From the IMG/VR virus record IMGVR_UViG_3300025870_001343, positions 1 to 47,373 of that record: a stretch of 47,373 nucleotides of DNA; one strand, 5' to 3'. Shown piece by piece: positions 14,290 to 22,837 of this stretch. Every line of letters starts with the position of its first letter. Within the stretch, counting starts at the first letter, position 1. The notes beneath the pieces are model-generated. The model saw only the letters and a program-made list of their open reading frames with translations. It was not told the DNA's origin and did not search any database. Both the position numbers and the translations under genes were made by a program. The stretch is from a virus.

Positions 14290-15305
14290 ATAGATTCTAA
14301 TGTGTTTTTCCAATCATATGATCTAGCGTTCCATGTTTGTTGTTTAGACCATTTATAAGCATCATTGATTGATTTATCTTTAAGTCCACTACTTAGTGTA
14401 CCTAGTATTTGTATAACCTGATTCCAATTTGTTTCATTTCTTTCTAAAATAACTCCGCTATTTACAGTTTCTTTTAATGCAGCCACTTTAGTAACAATAG
14501 GTAATACTTTGGCATATTGCATTTCAAGTGCAGTTATACAATATGTTTCTTCATAATCAGTTATATAACACCAATATTCTGCACGTAACATAGCATTATG
14601 TAATGTTTTTTGATCTACAGTGCCGTGATATGTTACTTCTTTAAACTTATTAAATGAATAGTCGGTATGATTTGCTATAGAATAACCAGGAGAATATATG
14701 TCTAGCGTTGCATGTGGCATTATAGTTTTTATCTTTGGCCAGTTTTTTAATAATTCTAATAAGCCGCGTTCGGGTGCAGAACTATATATAAATTTACCTT
14801 TAATTTTTTCAGGAGTACCGCTAAACGCTGAAGGATCAATAGCATTACCAATTACTGAGATTTTATTTAAAGGTATATTATATGTATGCGCCCAGTGATT
14901 CTTATGCCAATTAGTCAAACAAATTGTATGATCAACTTGTTGTGTTAAAATGTTTGCGTCTTCTAACACTTCGTGATTCCACCATGGGTGATGATGTGTA
15001 TTATGTGCCCAAAATACTTTCTTTGCTGAATATCTTTCAAACTCTTTTAAAAAATGAATATAACTTGCAGATATAATATAATCAAACTGATCAAAATATT
15101 TTTCATGTAATTCATGTGTTGATATCCATTCTACTCCATTAATTAAACCAGAATCTTTTACTTCACCAGAAACCACAACCTTATAACCAAATTTAACCAT
15201 CTCTTCGGCTATATTAATTATAGCAATTTCAGTTCCTGCTAATCCTTCATTTGTATCACCATCAAATTTATTCTTTTGATAGCCCGCATAAAATAATATT
15301 CTCAT
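14286..15305 (-). CDS. GT4-type glycosyltransferase
   Basis: 339 residues from MRILFYAGYQKNKF. GT-B layout: N-terminal Gly-rich loop (GLAGTEIAIINIAEEMVKFG), acceptor domain ending at WAHNTHHHPWW, then ISVIGNAIDP at the domain boundary. The C-terminal nucleotide-sugar domain has IYSSAPERGL and, near its end, EETYCITALEMQYAKVLPIV, the E-x7-E signature of GT4. A longer frame begins at 15332, but that start would lie inside the preceding terminator hairpin, so 15305 is preferred. Donor sugar unknown. Coupled to the GT25/hydroxylase gene. Confidence 0.85.
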   Translation of the reverse strand: MRILFYAGYQKNKFDGDTNEGLAGTEIAIINIAEEMVKFGYKVVVSGEVKDSGLINGVEWISTHELHEKYFDQFDYIISASYIHFLKEFERYSAKKVFWAHNTHHHPWWNHEVLEDANILTQQVDHTICLTNWHKNHWAHTYNIPLNKISVIGNAIDPSAFSGTPEKIKGKFIYSSAPERGLLELLKNWPKIKTIMPHATLDIYSPGYSIANHTDYSFNKFKEVTYHGTVDQKTLHNAMLRAEYWCYITDYEETYCITALEMQYAKVLPIVTKVAALKETVNSGVILERNETNWNQVIQILGTLSSGLKDKSINDAYKWSKQQTWNARSYDWKNTLESI

Positions 15306-15315
15306 TATTAATGTA

Positions 15316-15344
15316 GCAAAAAAAACCCACACGAGTGTAGGTTT
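15316..15344 (-). terminator. Rho-independent terminator
   Basis: Minus strand: AAACCTACAC-TCG-TGTGGGTTT then TTTTT. It follows the stop of the gene at 15355 by eleven bases and separates that gene from the GT4 gene. Confidence 0.8.
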
Positions 15345-15354
15345 AATTTATAAT

Positions 15355-16266
15355 TTAGTTCTTATTTCTTTTAACTTTAGGCGGAGCGTCTATAAACCAA
15401 CCTTTGTAATATTCTCTTTTTTCATACATATAATTCATGTAATCATCTACTTTACCTTTCCAATCTTCATCAATAGCTGGATTTATAATTCCAGATTTGT
15501 AACTAGAAAATACTTGATTAATCCATTCTGCGCCTCTTTCTTTATTATCATAAAGACTGGAGTTTATAGTATAAAAAGATCCTCTACTTATATTATTCCA
15601 CACATCCATTGGATAAACTTCTTTTTCAAGGACAACAGAATATAATGCGCTTTCACTAATATGTGTGCTATATACTGTTTTAGCTTTTTGTAAAAAGTAA
15701 TAAAGATCTATGTCTCTAGGTAAAATAGATTCTTCACCAAATAAATCTTTAATTTCGCCTATGACTGCATGTGTAGTAATAGGATGTGGTTTAAAATAAA
15801 CATCGCCTTTGTGTTTCTCAGCAACTTCAATTAATTTATTTAAACAACAGTTTTCTTTAAGCTTATTTGAACCTGGTAAAATAACCAAAGTGCTTTTATC
15901 TTCATATCTGTCGAAGTCTTTGTTACGCTTTTGATATTTATTAGCTTGGTCTTTTTCTATGTTTTCTCTAAAATAAGATACCCAATCAGAAACATGTTCG
16001 ACATCATGTGCTAACGCGTCGGCTACTTGCTCTCTTCTCATTTTAAGGTTTAGTGGTTGCAGTAAAAAACAAGTGGCATATTCTGTATATCCCATTGTTT
16101 TGAAGTATGGCATTTCTTCTGCTATAACATCATAACTGTGTTCTAATCCAAGTTCTCTACATTTTCTTAAAACGTATCGCTCTACTTGTTCAAGCGGTTC
16201 TAATTTTGTATTTTTCTTTAGAGGCCCAATTCTTTCATCTAGAACCTTTTTGTTAAACATTTCCAT
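15355..16266 (-). CDS. Capsule-synthesis / Kdo-transferase-like glycosyltransferase
   Basis: 303 residues. LVILPGSNKLKENCCLNKL and VYFKPHPITTHAVI carry the K-P-H-P motif of GT-B capsule-synthesis enzymes (KpsC/KpsS-like and polysialyltransferase-like). YSTHISESALYSVVLEKEVY is the region where such enzymes contact the donor phosphate. The N-terminal ~100 residues are helical and unrecognised. Kdo-transferase specificity is suggested only by kdsB and kdsD elsewhere in the window. Flanked by terminators on both sides, so monocistronic. Start could also be the Met two codons later. Confidence 0.6.
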   Translation of the reverse strand: MEMFNKKVLDERIGPLKKNTKLEPLEQVERYVLRKCRELGLEHSYDVIAEEMPYFKTMGYTEYATCFLLQPLNLKMRREQVADALAHDVEHVSDWVSYFRENIEKDQANKYQKRNKDFDRYEDKSTLVILPGSNKLKENCCLNKLIEVAEKHKGDVYFKPHPITTHAVIGEIKDLFGEESILPRDIDLYYFLQKAKTVYSTHISESALYSVVLEKEVYPMDVWNNISRGSFYTINSSLYDNKERGAEWINQVFSSYKSGIINPAIDEDWKGKVDDYMNYMYEKREYYKGWFIDAPPKVKRNKN

Positions 16267-16341
16267 ATATAAAAAGTAATTTAATAGTTATACACAATAA
16301 TCTGTGTTTGTTTAATTATTTATCTCATTTATTTTAGAGCA

Positions 16342-16370
16342 AAAAAAAAGCATACCGAAGTATGCTTTTT
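16342..16370 (-). terminator. Rho-independent terminator with UUCG loop
   Basis: Minus strand: AAAAAGCATAC-TTCG-GTATGC followed by nine T. It terminates the 974-residue repeat gene. The stem also has A/T tracts on both sides, so it could work in either direction. Confidence 0.85.
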
Positions 16371-16388
16371 AAATTAATTGAGTTATTT

Positions 16389-19313
16389 CTAGTTACCGTT
16401 ATAACTGTTTACTCTCCATTGTCTATTTGTACTATAAACATCTAATGGCGCGTTAGTTGAATACCAAGTTTCTTGCACTTCGTAATCTGTACTCCACGTT
16501 GTAGTAATAGCACTTGTTGTAGATCTCGTCGTGTTCCACGTTGTTGTTGTGTTCCATGCAGTATTCCACGAAGTAGTAACACTATAAATAGTTGACCACG
16601 TTGTCGTTGTCGATTTAGATGTGGCTGCATTCGTATTGAATGTAGTCGTAGTTGATCTAGTCGTATTAAACGTTGTCGTTGTCGAGTGACTTGTGTTAAA
16701 TGTAGTCGTTGTCGTTTTAGACGTTGTTTGAGACGTACTAAATGTTGTCACCCACGATGTTACCCATGCAGTTGTTGTTGACTGATTAGTATTAAATGTT
16801 GTTAACCACGTTGTGTTAAATGTAGTTACCGTTGATTTACTAGTTTGATATTGCGTAGTCCACGATGTCGTACGTGAATAGTTCGTAATTCTACTAGTTT
16901 CCCAAGTCGTTGTCCATGCAGTTGTCGTTGCGTGTTCTGTTCCTTTGTTAGTTCCTCTAGATGTACTCCATATAGTTACTGTCGAATGAGACGTTCCATG
17001 ATTTGTAGACTGAGACGTATTAAACGTTGTCGTAGTTGAATGAGACGTTCCATAAGTTGTGTTCCATGAAGTAGTCCAAGTAGTGTTGAACGTAGTTACA
17101 GTTGATTTACTAGTTGACCATGTTGTTGTAAACGTAGTTGTAGTTTCATGTTCTGTTCCTCTAGTCGTGTTCCATGAAGTTGTCCATGAAGTATTGTAAA
17201 CAGTAGTTGTCGATCTAGTTGTATTCCAAGATGTGTTATAAACTGTAGTCGTTACATGTTCTGTTCCTCTAGTTGTGTTCCATGAAGTTGTCCATGAAGT
17301 TGTATAACTTGTAGTCGTTGCTCTACTAGTTGACCATGTTGTATTAAACGTAGTCGTTGTAGATTTACTAGTTGACTGATTAGTATTAAACGTAGTTGTA
17401 AACGTAGTTGTAAAAGTAGTCGTTGTAGATTTACTAGTTGACCATGTTGTTGTAAACGTAGTCGTTGTATTTTTAAACGTTGACTGATTTGTATTAAACG
17501 TTGTCACCCATGAAGTAGTCCATGCAGTTTCAGTTGATCTTGTAGTATTCCAAGATGTGTTATACGATGTAGTCGTTGTTCTAGAAGTAGACTGACTTGT
17601 ATTAAAAGTAGTCGTTGTCGTTCTATTAGTTGACCTCGTTGTACTCTGACTTGTTATCCAAGTAGTATTAAATGTAGTTACAGTAGATTTACTCGTCGAC
17701 CATGTTGTGTTATAAACTGTTGTTGTAGTTTTAGATGTACCTTTACTTGTATTCCATGAAGTAGTCCATGAAGTAGTATATGAAGTTAACGTAGTTCTCG
17801 TTGTGTTCCATGAAGTATTATAAACAGTAGTCGTTGCTCTACTCGTCGATTGACTTGTGTTAAACGTAGTCGTTGTCGTTTTACTAGTTCCTCTAGTTGT
17901 ATTTCTTGATGTTGCCCAAGTAGTAGTCCATGTTGTTGTAGTTGCTCTACTCGTCGATTGACTTGTGTTAAACGTAGTTGTTGTCGATTTACTAGTTACT
18001 TTACTAGTTCCTCTGACAGTATTCCAAGAAGTTGTCCATGTTGTTTTAGTGGATTTACTTGTCGATTGACTTGTGTTAAATGTAGTCGTTGTTGACTTAG
18101 TTGTATTGAACGTTGTTGTCGTTGATCTATTAGTTGACCATGTTGTAGTCCAAGTGGTTCTAGTTGACTGACTAGTTATAAACGTAGTTGTTGTCGATTT
18201 ACTTGTTGCAAATGTAGTAGTCGTAGAATGTTCTGTACTTCTACTAGTTACAAATGTTGTTGTAGTAGATTTACTTGTTGCCCATGTAGTAGTCGTAGAT
18301 TTACTAGTTGCCCATGTAGTTGTAGTAGCACGCGATGTTGACTGACTAGTTATAAACGTAGTCGTTGTTGACTTAGTTGTATTAAACGTTGTTGTCGTTG
18401 ACCTAGTTGTATTCCAAGATGTGTTATACGATGTAGTCGTAGATTTACTAGTTTTAAACGTAGTCGTTGTCGATTTACTAGTTGCAAATGTAGTCGTTGT
18501 CGAATGAGACGTTGACTGACTTGTAGACCACGTAGTAGTTGTAGCTCGAGTTGTATTAAACGTAGTAGTTGTAGCTCGAGTTGTATTCCATGAAGTTGTC
18601 CATGTAGTTACTGTAGTTTTAGTCGTATTAAACGTCGTCGTCGTATTCTTACTTGTATTCCAAGACGTATTAAATACAGTCGTTGTCGATTGACCAGTTG
18701 CCCATGTAGTTGTTGTCGATTTACTAGTTGCAAATGTAGTCGTTGTAGCTCGAGTTGTATTAAACGTAGTAGTCGTTGCACGCGAAGTGCTTTGGCTAGT
18801 TGCCCATGTAGTTGTAGTAGATCTTGTTGTGTTCCAAGTAGTTGTCGTATTCTTACTAGTTACCTGACTTGTATTAAACGTAGTCGTCGTTGCACGAGTT
18901 GTATTATACGTCGTCGTCGTATTCTTACTTGTATTCCAAGATGTGTTATATACAGTCGTCGTAGCCCTAGTTGTGTTCCATTTTTCTTCGGTTGTTCTAG
19001 TTGTATTATACGTAGTCGTCGTTGACGTACTTGTATTCCATGTAGTCGTTGTCGCTTTATTTGTTGACCTACTTGTACTTGTAGCTCGAGTTGTATTAAT
19101 ATCAGTTAACCATGTAGTAGTAACTTTAGTAGTCCATGAGGTTGTAGTTGCCTTACTCGTACTTACATTCCAATAGGTAGTTTTCGCCGTATTTCTAGAA
19201 GTCGCCCTATTATATGACGTATATCTACTGGTATTCTTTGAAAAAGAAGTAGATTTAGACGTAGTTCTACTATAGGCGGTCGACCATGATGTATTATAAA
19301 ATGTTGTAGGCAT
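16389..19313 (-). CDS. Giant Thr/Ser-rich repeat protein A (974 aa)
   Basis: Almost the whole protein is a low-complexity repeat of about 10 residues, TTTT[FW][NA]T[ST][KRQ][SA], with four-residue inserts of the type TS[KRH][SN] and an aromatic residue in each unit. Thr and Ser make up well over half the residues; acidic residues and Cys are nearly absent. The N-terminus (MPTTFYNTSWSTAYSRTTSK) is richer in Tyr; the last ~40 residues (EVQETWYSTNAPLDVYSTN) leave the repeat. No signal peptide or membrane helix. Strict alternation of Thr with small or aromatic residues suggests a beta-solenoid or beta-fibre, and N-T-S/T and Thr clusters suggest glycosylation. It sits with fibre and glycosyltransferase genes, so a virion fibre or surface decoration is inferred. 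No family recognised. Confidence 0.8.
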   Translation of the reverse strand: MPTTFYNTSWSTAYSRTTSKSTSFSKNTSRYTSYNRATSRNTAKTTYWNVSTSKATTTSWTTKVTTTWLTDINTTRATSTSRSTNKATTTTWNTSTSTTTTYNTTRTTEEKWNTTRATTTVYNTSWNTSKNTTTTYNTTRATTTTFNTSQVTSKNTTTTWNTTRSTTTTWATSQSTSRATTTTFNTTRATTTTFATSKSTTTTWATGQSTTTVFNTSWNTSKNTTTTFNTTKTTVTTWTTSWNTTRATTTTFNTTRATTTTWSTSQSTSHSTTTTFATSKSTTTTFKTSKSTTTSYNTSWNTTRSTTTTFNTTKSTTTTFITSQSTSRATTTTWATSKSTTTTWATSKSTTTTFVTSRSTEHSTTTTFATSKSTTTTFITSQSTRTTWTTTWSTNRSTTTTFNTTKSTTTTFNTSQSTSKSTKTTWTTSWNTVRGTSKVTSKSTTTTFNTSQSTSRATTTTWTTTWATSRNTTRGTSKTTTTTFNTSQSTSRATTTVYNTSWNTTRTTLTSYTTSWTTSWNTSKGTSKTTTTVYNTTWSTSKSTVTTFNTTWITSQSTTRSTNRTTTTTFNTSQSTSRTTTTSYNTSWNTTRSTETAWTTSWVTTFNTNQSTFKNTTTTFTTTWSTSKSTTTTFTTTFTTTFNTNQSTSKSTTTTFNTTWSTSRATTTSYTTSWTTSWNTTRGTEHVTTTVYNTSWNTTRSTTTVYNTSWTTSWNTTRGTEHETTTTFTTTWSTSKSTVTTFNTTWTTSWNTTYGTSHSTTTTFNTSQSTNHGTSHSTVTIWSTSRGTNKGTEHATTTAWTTTWETSRITNYSRTTSWTTQYQTSKSTVTTFNTTWLTTFNTNQSTTTAWVTSWVTTFSTSQTTSKTTTTTFNTSHSTTTTFNTTRSTTTTFNTNAATSKSTTTTWSTIYSVTTSWNTAWNTTTTWNTTRSTTSAITTTWSTDYEVQETWYSTNAPLDVYSTNRQWRVNSYNGN
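16500..19250. repeat. Degenerate 30-bp coding repeat array A
   Basis: On the plus strand the array shows recurring words such as GTAGTCGTTGTCGATTTACT and TAGTTGCAAATGTAGT with a basic spacing of 30 bp (one ten-residue unit) and 12-bp inserts. Variation is mostly at third codon positions, which argues for selection on the protein pattern rather than fresh DNA duplication. Near-identical adjacent units could still recombine and change fibre length. Confidence 0.8.
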
Positions 19314-19362
19314 CCTCTATTTTTACTGTTTTTTTATATATTTAATTTATTCATCTTCTCTA

Positions 19363-22300
19363 TTAACACGGGCGCATTGGATCCTCACATGGATGGCCTC
19401 GAGTACAATAATCCTCTGGACTACATAATGCATCTTTTTTATTATGTGTTAAAATTCCGTTTGCAAAGAATGTATCATTAGGTTCCACATTTAATTTATA
19501 AACTTTATATTCGTTAACCTCATCCATTTCCAGAGATTCAATGAAAAATTCTCCATAATCAAGTTTAAACATAACGTCACCGACTTCTAAGTTTTCTGCT
19601 GTTTTAGCTTGCCACATACCATCTCTTTTTATGATGTGTATGTGTCCCATAGTAGTTCTTAATTGGCCGTTATTTATATTAACAGTTCCTATTACGTCTG
19701 CTCTCCAAATACTTACAGCTGTATGTTCATTAGATAATGCATTTGTGTATACCTCTTCTTCTTTAACTCCTGCTAAAGAGTTTATTCCTTCTACATTAAA
19801 CGATCCATCCATAGTTAAAATAGACTGGCCCACCTGAAGAGTTTCAACTGGTCTTTGTACACCTTCAGCAATATGAACTAGTGTTCCTTCAACTACACAT
19901 TCTTCTAGAGTGTTACGATATGTACCTCTAGCAGTATTGAGATAATAACCAGTTGAATATGATGTGTTATATGTAACTGTTGTGCTCCAACTAGTTAGTA
20001 CTCCTGCACCTCCACCTGAACTATTATCCGCAGGAACTAAAGTAATCCATGATGTTGATTTAGTAGTTGATTTAGAATATCCAGTATTAAACGTAGTCGT
20101 TGTCGATTGACTAGTATTTCTATCAGTTACTACAGATGTATTTCTTCTCGTTCCAAATGTAGTTGTTGTATTCCAAGAAGTTGTCCATGTAGTCGTTGTC
20201 GATTTACTAGTTGCAAATGTAGTCGTTGTCGATTTACTAGTTGCAAATGTAGTCGTTGTATTTTTACTAGTTATCCACGTTGTTGTTGTCGAATGTTCTG
20301 TACTTCTACTAGTTGACCACGTTGTAATTGTCGCTTTACTAGTTGCAAACGTTGTTGTTGTTGATCGCGTCGTGCTCCATGTAGTTGTCCATGTAGTTCT
20401 AGTTGATTGACTAGTTGCAAACGTAGTTGTTGTATTTTTAGTCGTATTCCAAGTCGTATTAAATACAGTTGTTGTTGACTTAGTTGTGTTAAACGTTGTC
20501 GTTGTTGACTTAGTTGTATTAAACGTAGTCGTCGTTGCGCGTGTTGTATTCCATGTTGTTGTTGTCACACGTTCAGTTGATCTACTTGTAATCCATGTAG
20601 TTAATGTAGATTTAGTCGTATTAAACGTTGTTGTCGTATTCTTACTAGTTGATTGACTAGTTGCAAATGTAGTCGTTGTCGATTTACTAGTTGCAAACGT
20701 TGTTGTCGTTGACTTAGTTGTGTTCCATGAAGTATTATACACAGTCGTTGTTGACTTAGTTGTGTTCCAAGTCGTTGTAGTAGATCTTGTTGTGTTCCAA
20801 GTAGTTGTTGTCGAATGTTCTGTACCTTTACTAGTAATAAATGTTGTTGTTGTCGATTTACTAGTTGCAAACGTAGTTGTCGTTGACTTACTTGTATTCC
20901 AAGATGTATTAAATACAGTTGTTGTTGACTTAGTTGTATTGAACGTAGTCGTCGTTGACCTAGTTGTATTGAACGTAGTCGTCGTTGACTTACTTGTATT
21001 CCATGAAGTATTATATACAGTCGTCGTAGCCCTAGTTGTGTTCCAAGTCGTTGTAGTTGATCTAGTCGTATTCCAACTAGTTGTTGTATTCTTATTAGTT
21101 GATTGACTTGTATTAAATGTAGTAGTCGTTGATTTACTAGTTGCAAATGTAGTTGTTGTCGATCTGCTAGTTGACCATGTTGTATTAAACGTAGTCGTTG
21201 TGTTTTTATAAGTAGATCTGGAAGTCAATACAGTTGTGTTCCATGAAGTTGTCCATGAAGTTGTAGTAGATTTACTAGTTGACCATGTTGTTGTAAATGT
21301 AGTCGTCGTAGATTTACTAGTTGACTGACTTGTATTCCAAGTTGTACCAAAAGTTGTAGTCCATGAAGTTGTAGTAGATTTACTAGTTGACCATGTTGTA
21401 TTAAACGTCGTAGTCGTAGAATGTTCTGTACTTTGGCTAGTTGCAAATGTAGTTGTTGTATTCTTACTTGTTCCTCTACTAGTTCCTTGACTTGTCACCC
21501 AAGTAGTTGTCCACGCAGTTGTTGTAGAATGCGAAGTTGATTGACTAGTATTGAATGTAGTTGTTGTAGAACGATTAGTACTTCTAGTTGTGTTCCATGA
21601 AGTTGTCCATGTAGTGTTAAAAGTAGTAGTTGTCGATTTACTAGTTGACCACGTCGTATTAAATGTAGTTGTCGTTGTATGATCAGTTCCTCTACTTGTT
21701 ACCCATGTTGTTGTGGTATTTCTTGTAGTTCCTTTAGATGTTAATATACTAGTAGACCAAGTAGTAGTCCATGTTGTTTTAGTGGATCTACTTGTCGATT
21801 GACTTGTGTTAAACGTTGTCGTTGTCGATTTATTCGTCGACCTAGAAGTTGATTTACTAGTTGACCATGTTGTTGTAAATGTAGTCGTCGTAGATTTAGT
21901 AGTTGACTGACTTGTATTAAACGTAGTCGTTGTCGATTTACTAGTTACTTTACTTGTCGTCTGACTTGTAATCCAAGTTGTATTATATACGGTCGTTGTC
22001 GAATGAGATGTTGACTGACTTGTACTAAATCTAGTTGTTGTTGAATGTTCAGTACTTCTAGACGTTGTCTGACTTGTAATCCAAGTTGTATTATATACAG
22101 TCGTTGTGCTTCTAGACGTTGACTGATTTGTATTAAAAGTTGTTGTAGTGTCACGACTAGTAGATCTAGTTGTCGATTTACTAGTTGTCCAAGTTGTATT
22201 ATATGACGTTGTCGTAGCTCTACTAGTTGACCATGTTGTTGTATATGTGGTAATATAAGAAGTAATCGTTGATTTACTTGTATTCCAAGAAGTAGTCCAA

Positions 22301-22812
22301 TATGTAGTGTATACTGTAGTTGTCGTTCTAGATGTAGATTGACTTGTATTCCAAGTAGTTTCAACAGGATACAATGTAGATTGGCTAGTTGTCCAGCTAG
22401 TTGTCCATGTAGTAGTTGTAGTTCTCTCGGTTGATTGCGACGTGTTTTTAGAAGTCGACCATGTTGTTGTTGTAGTTCTATCAGTTTCTAAAGATGTTTC
22501 TCTAGATGTGTTCCATGATGTTGTCCATGATGTTGTCGTTGATCTTGAAGTTGCATATACAGTATTAGTACTACGAGATGTATTGAAAGTTGTTGTAGTT
22601 GATTTACTAGTTGACCATGTAGTTATCCACGTTGTTGTTGTAGATTGACTAGTATTACGTACCTTTTCAGTAGTTCTCGAAGTATTTCTATTTTCAGATG
22701 TAGTTTTAGAAGTAGCCCAAGTAGTATTCTTAGCTACAAGTGTACCTTTAGATGTATTCTGTGCACTTCCGGTACTCCAAAAGTCGATTCTTGAAAATCC
22801 TATATTCTTCAT
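19363..22812 (-). CDS. Giant Thr/Ser-rich repeat protein B with C-terminal Hint domain (1149 aa)
   Basis: Residues ~15-930 are the same TTTT[FW]xT[ST]-type repeat as in the neighbouring gene. A Gly-containing linker (VPADNSSGGGAGVLTSW, about 910-930) precedes a final repeat stretch. A Hint (hedgehog/intein) domain spans about 972-1124: Cys at the N-terminal junction in ECVVEGTLV, block B TTMGHIH, and C-terminal NDTFFANGILTHN. A 25-residue tail (KKDALCSPEDYC ... PMRPC) with four evenly spaced Cys ends the protein. The residue after the terminal Asn is Lys, not Cys/Ser/Thr, so splicing is unlikely and autocleavage or transfer of the N-part is more likely. A homing endonuclease domain is absent. 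Probably a virion-associated adhesin or crosslinked surface fibre; the function is inferred. Confidence 0.82.
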   Translation of the reverse strand: MKNIGFSRIDFWSTGSAQNTSKGTLVAKNTTWATSKTTSENRNTSRTTEKVRNTSQSTTTTWITTWSTSKSTTTTFNTSRSTNTVYATSRSTTTSWTTSWNTSRETSLETDRTTTTTWSTSKNTSQSTERTTTTTWTTSWTTSQSTLYPVETTWNTSQSTSRTTTTVYTTYWTTSWNTSKSTITSYITTYTTTWSTSRATTTSYNTTWTTSKSTTRSTSRDTTTTFNTNQSTSRSTTTVYNTTWITSQTTSRSTEHSTTTRFSTSQSTSHSTTTVYNTTWITSQTTSKVTSKSTTTTFNTSQSTTKSTTTTFTTTWSTSKSTSRSTNKSTTTTFNTSQSTSRSTKTTWTTTWSTSILTSKGTTRNTTTTWVTSRGTDHTTTTTFNTTWSTSKSTTTTFNTTWTTSWNTTRSTNRSTTTTFNTSQSTSHSTTTAWTTTWVTSQGTSRGTSKNTTTTFATSQSTEHSTTTTFNTTWSTSKSTTTSWTTTFGTTWNTSQSTSKSTTTTFTTTWSTSKSTTTSWTTSWNTTVLTSRSTYKNTTTTFNTTWSTSRSTTTTFATSKSTTTTFNTSQSTNKNTTTSWNTTRSTTTTWNTTRATTTVYNTSWNTSKSTTTTFNTTRSTTTTFNTTKSTTTVFNTSWNTSKSTTTTFATSKSTTTTFITSKGTEHSTTTTWNTTRSTTTTWNTTKSTTTVYNTSWNTTKSTTTTFATSKSTTTTFATSQSTSKNTTTTFNTTKSTLTTWITSRSTERVTTTTWNTTRATTTTFNTTKSTTTTFNTTKSTTTVFNTTWNTTKNTTTTFATSQSTRTTWTTTWSTTRSTTTTFATSKATITTWSTSRSTEHSTTTTWITSKNTTTTFATSKSTTTTFATSKSTTTTWTTSWNTTTTFGTRRNTSVVTDRNTSQSTTTTFNTGYSKSTTKSTSWITLVPADNSSGGGAGVLTSWSTTVTYNTSYSTGYYLNTARGTYRNTLEECVVEGTLVHIAEGVQRPVETLQVGQSILTMDGSFNVEGINSLAGVKEEEVYTNALSNEHTAVSIWRADVIGTVNINNGQLRTTMGHIHIIKRDGMWQAKTAENLEVGDVMFKLDYGEFFIESLEMDEVNEYKVYKLNVEPNDTFFANGILTHNKKDALCSPEDYCTRGHPCEDPMRPC
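19441..19899 (-). other. Hint (intein/hedgehog-type) domain
   Basis: 153 residues, between a Glu-Cys junction and His-Asn. The Cys start, T-x-x-H block B (TTMGH) and HN end are the catalytic positions for the N-S acyl shift, thioester stabilisation and Asn cyclisation. The compact size fits a mini-Hint without endonuclease. Confidence 0.85.
20060..22680. repeat. Degenerate 30-bp coding repeat array B
   Basis: Same word set and spacing as array A. Example: two consecutive units around 20190-20250 repeat GTCGATTTACTAGTTGCAAA exactly. Shared words between the two genes indicate a common origin by duplication or ongoing recombination. Confidence 0.8.
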
Positions 22813-22837
22813 ATTGTTCCTCTAATTTATTATATTA

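Noticed and set aside
12955-15305. DNA glucosyltransferases acting on hydroxymethylcytosine
   Set aside because: Possible given the hydroxymethylase, but the GT25-PLOD fusion and fibre context fit protein modification better; kept only as an alternative.
19441-19899. Ordinary protein-splicing intein
   Set aside because: Lys follows the terminal Asn and only a short Cys-rich tail remains, so there is no host-protein continuation to splice to.
18690-21106. Plus-strand frames inside the Thr-rich repeat genes (Val-rich or Cys/Ser/Arg-rich)
   Set aside because: They are antisense shadows of a repeat that lacks stop codons in several frames; composition is monotonous and no start signals are seen.
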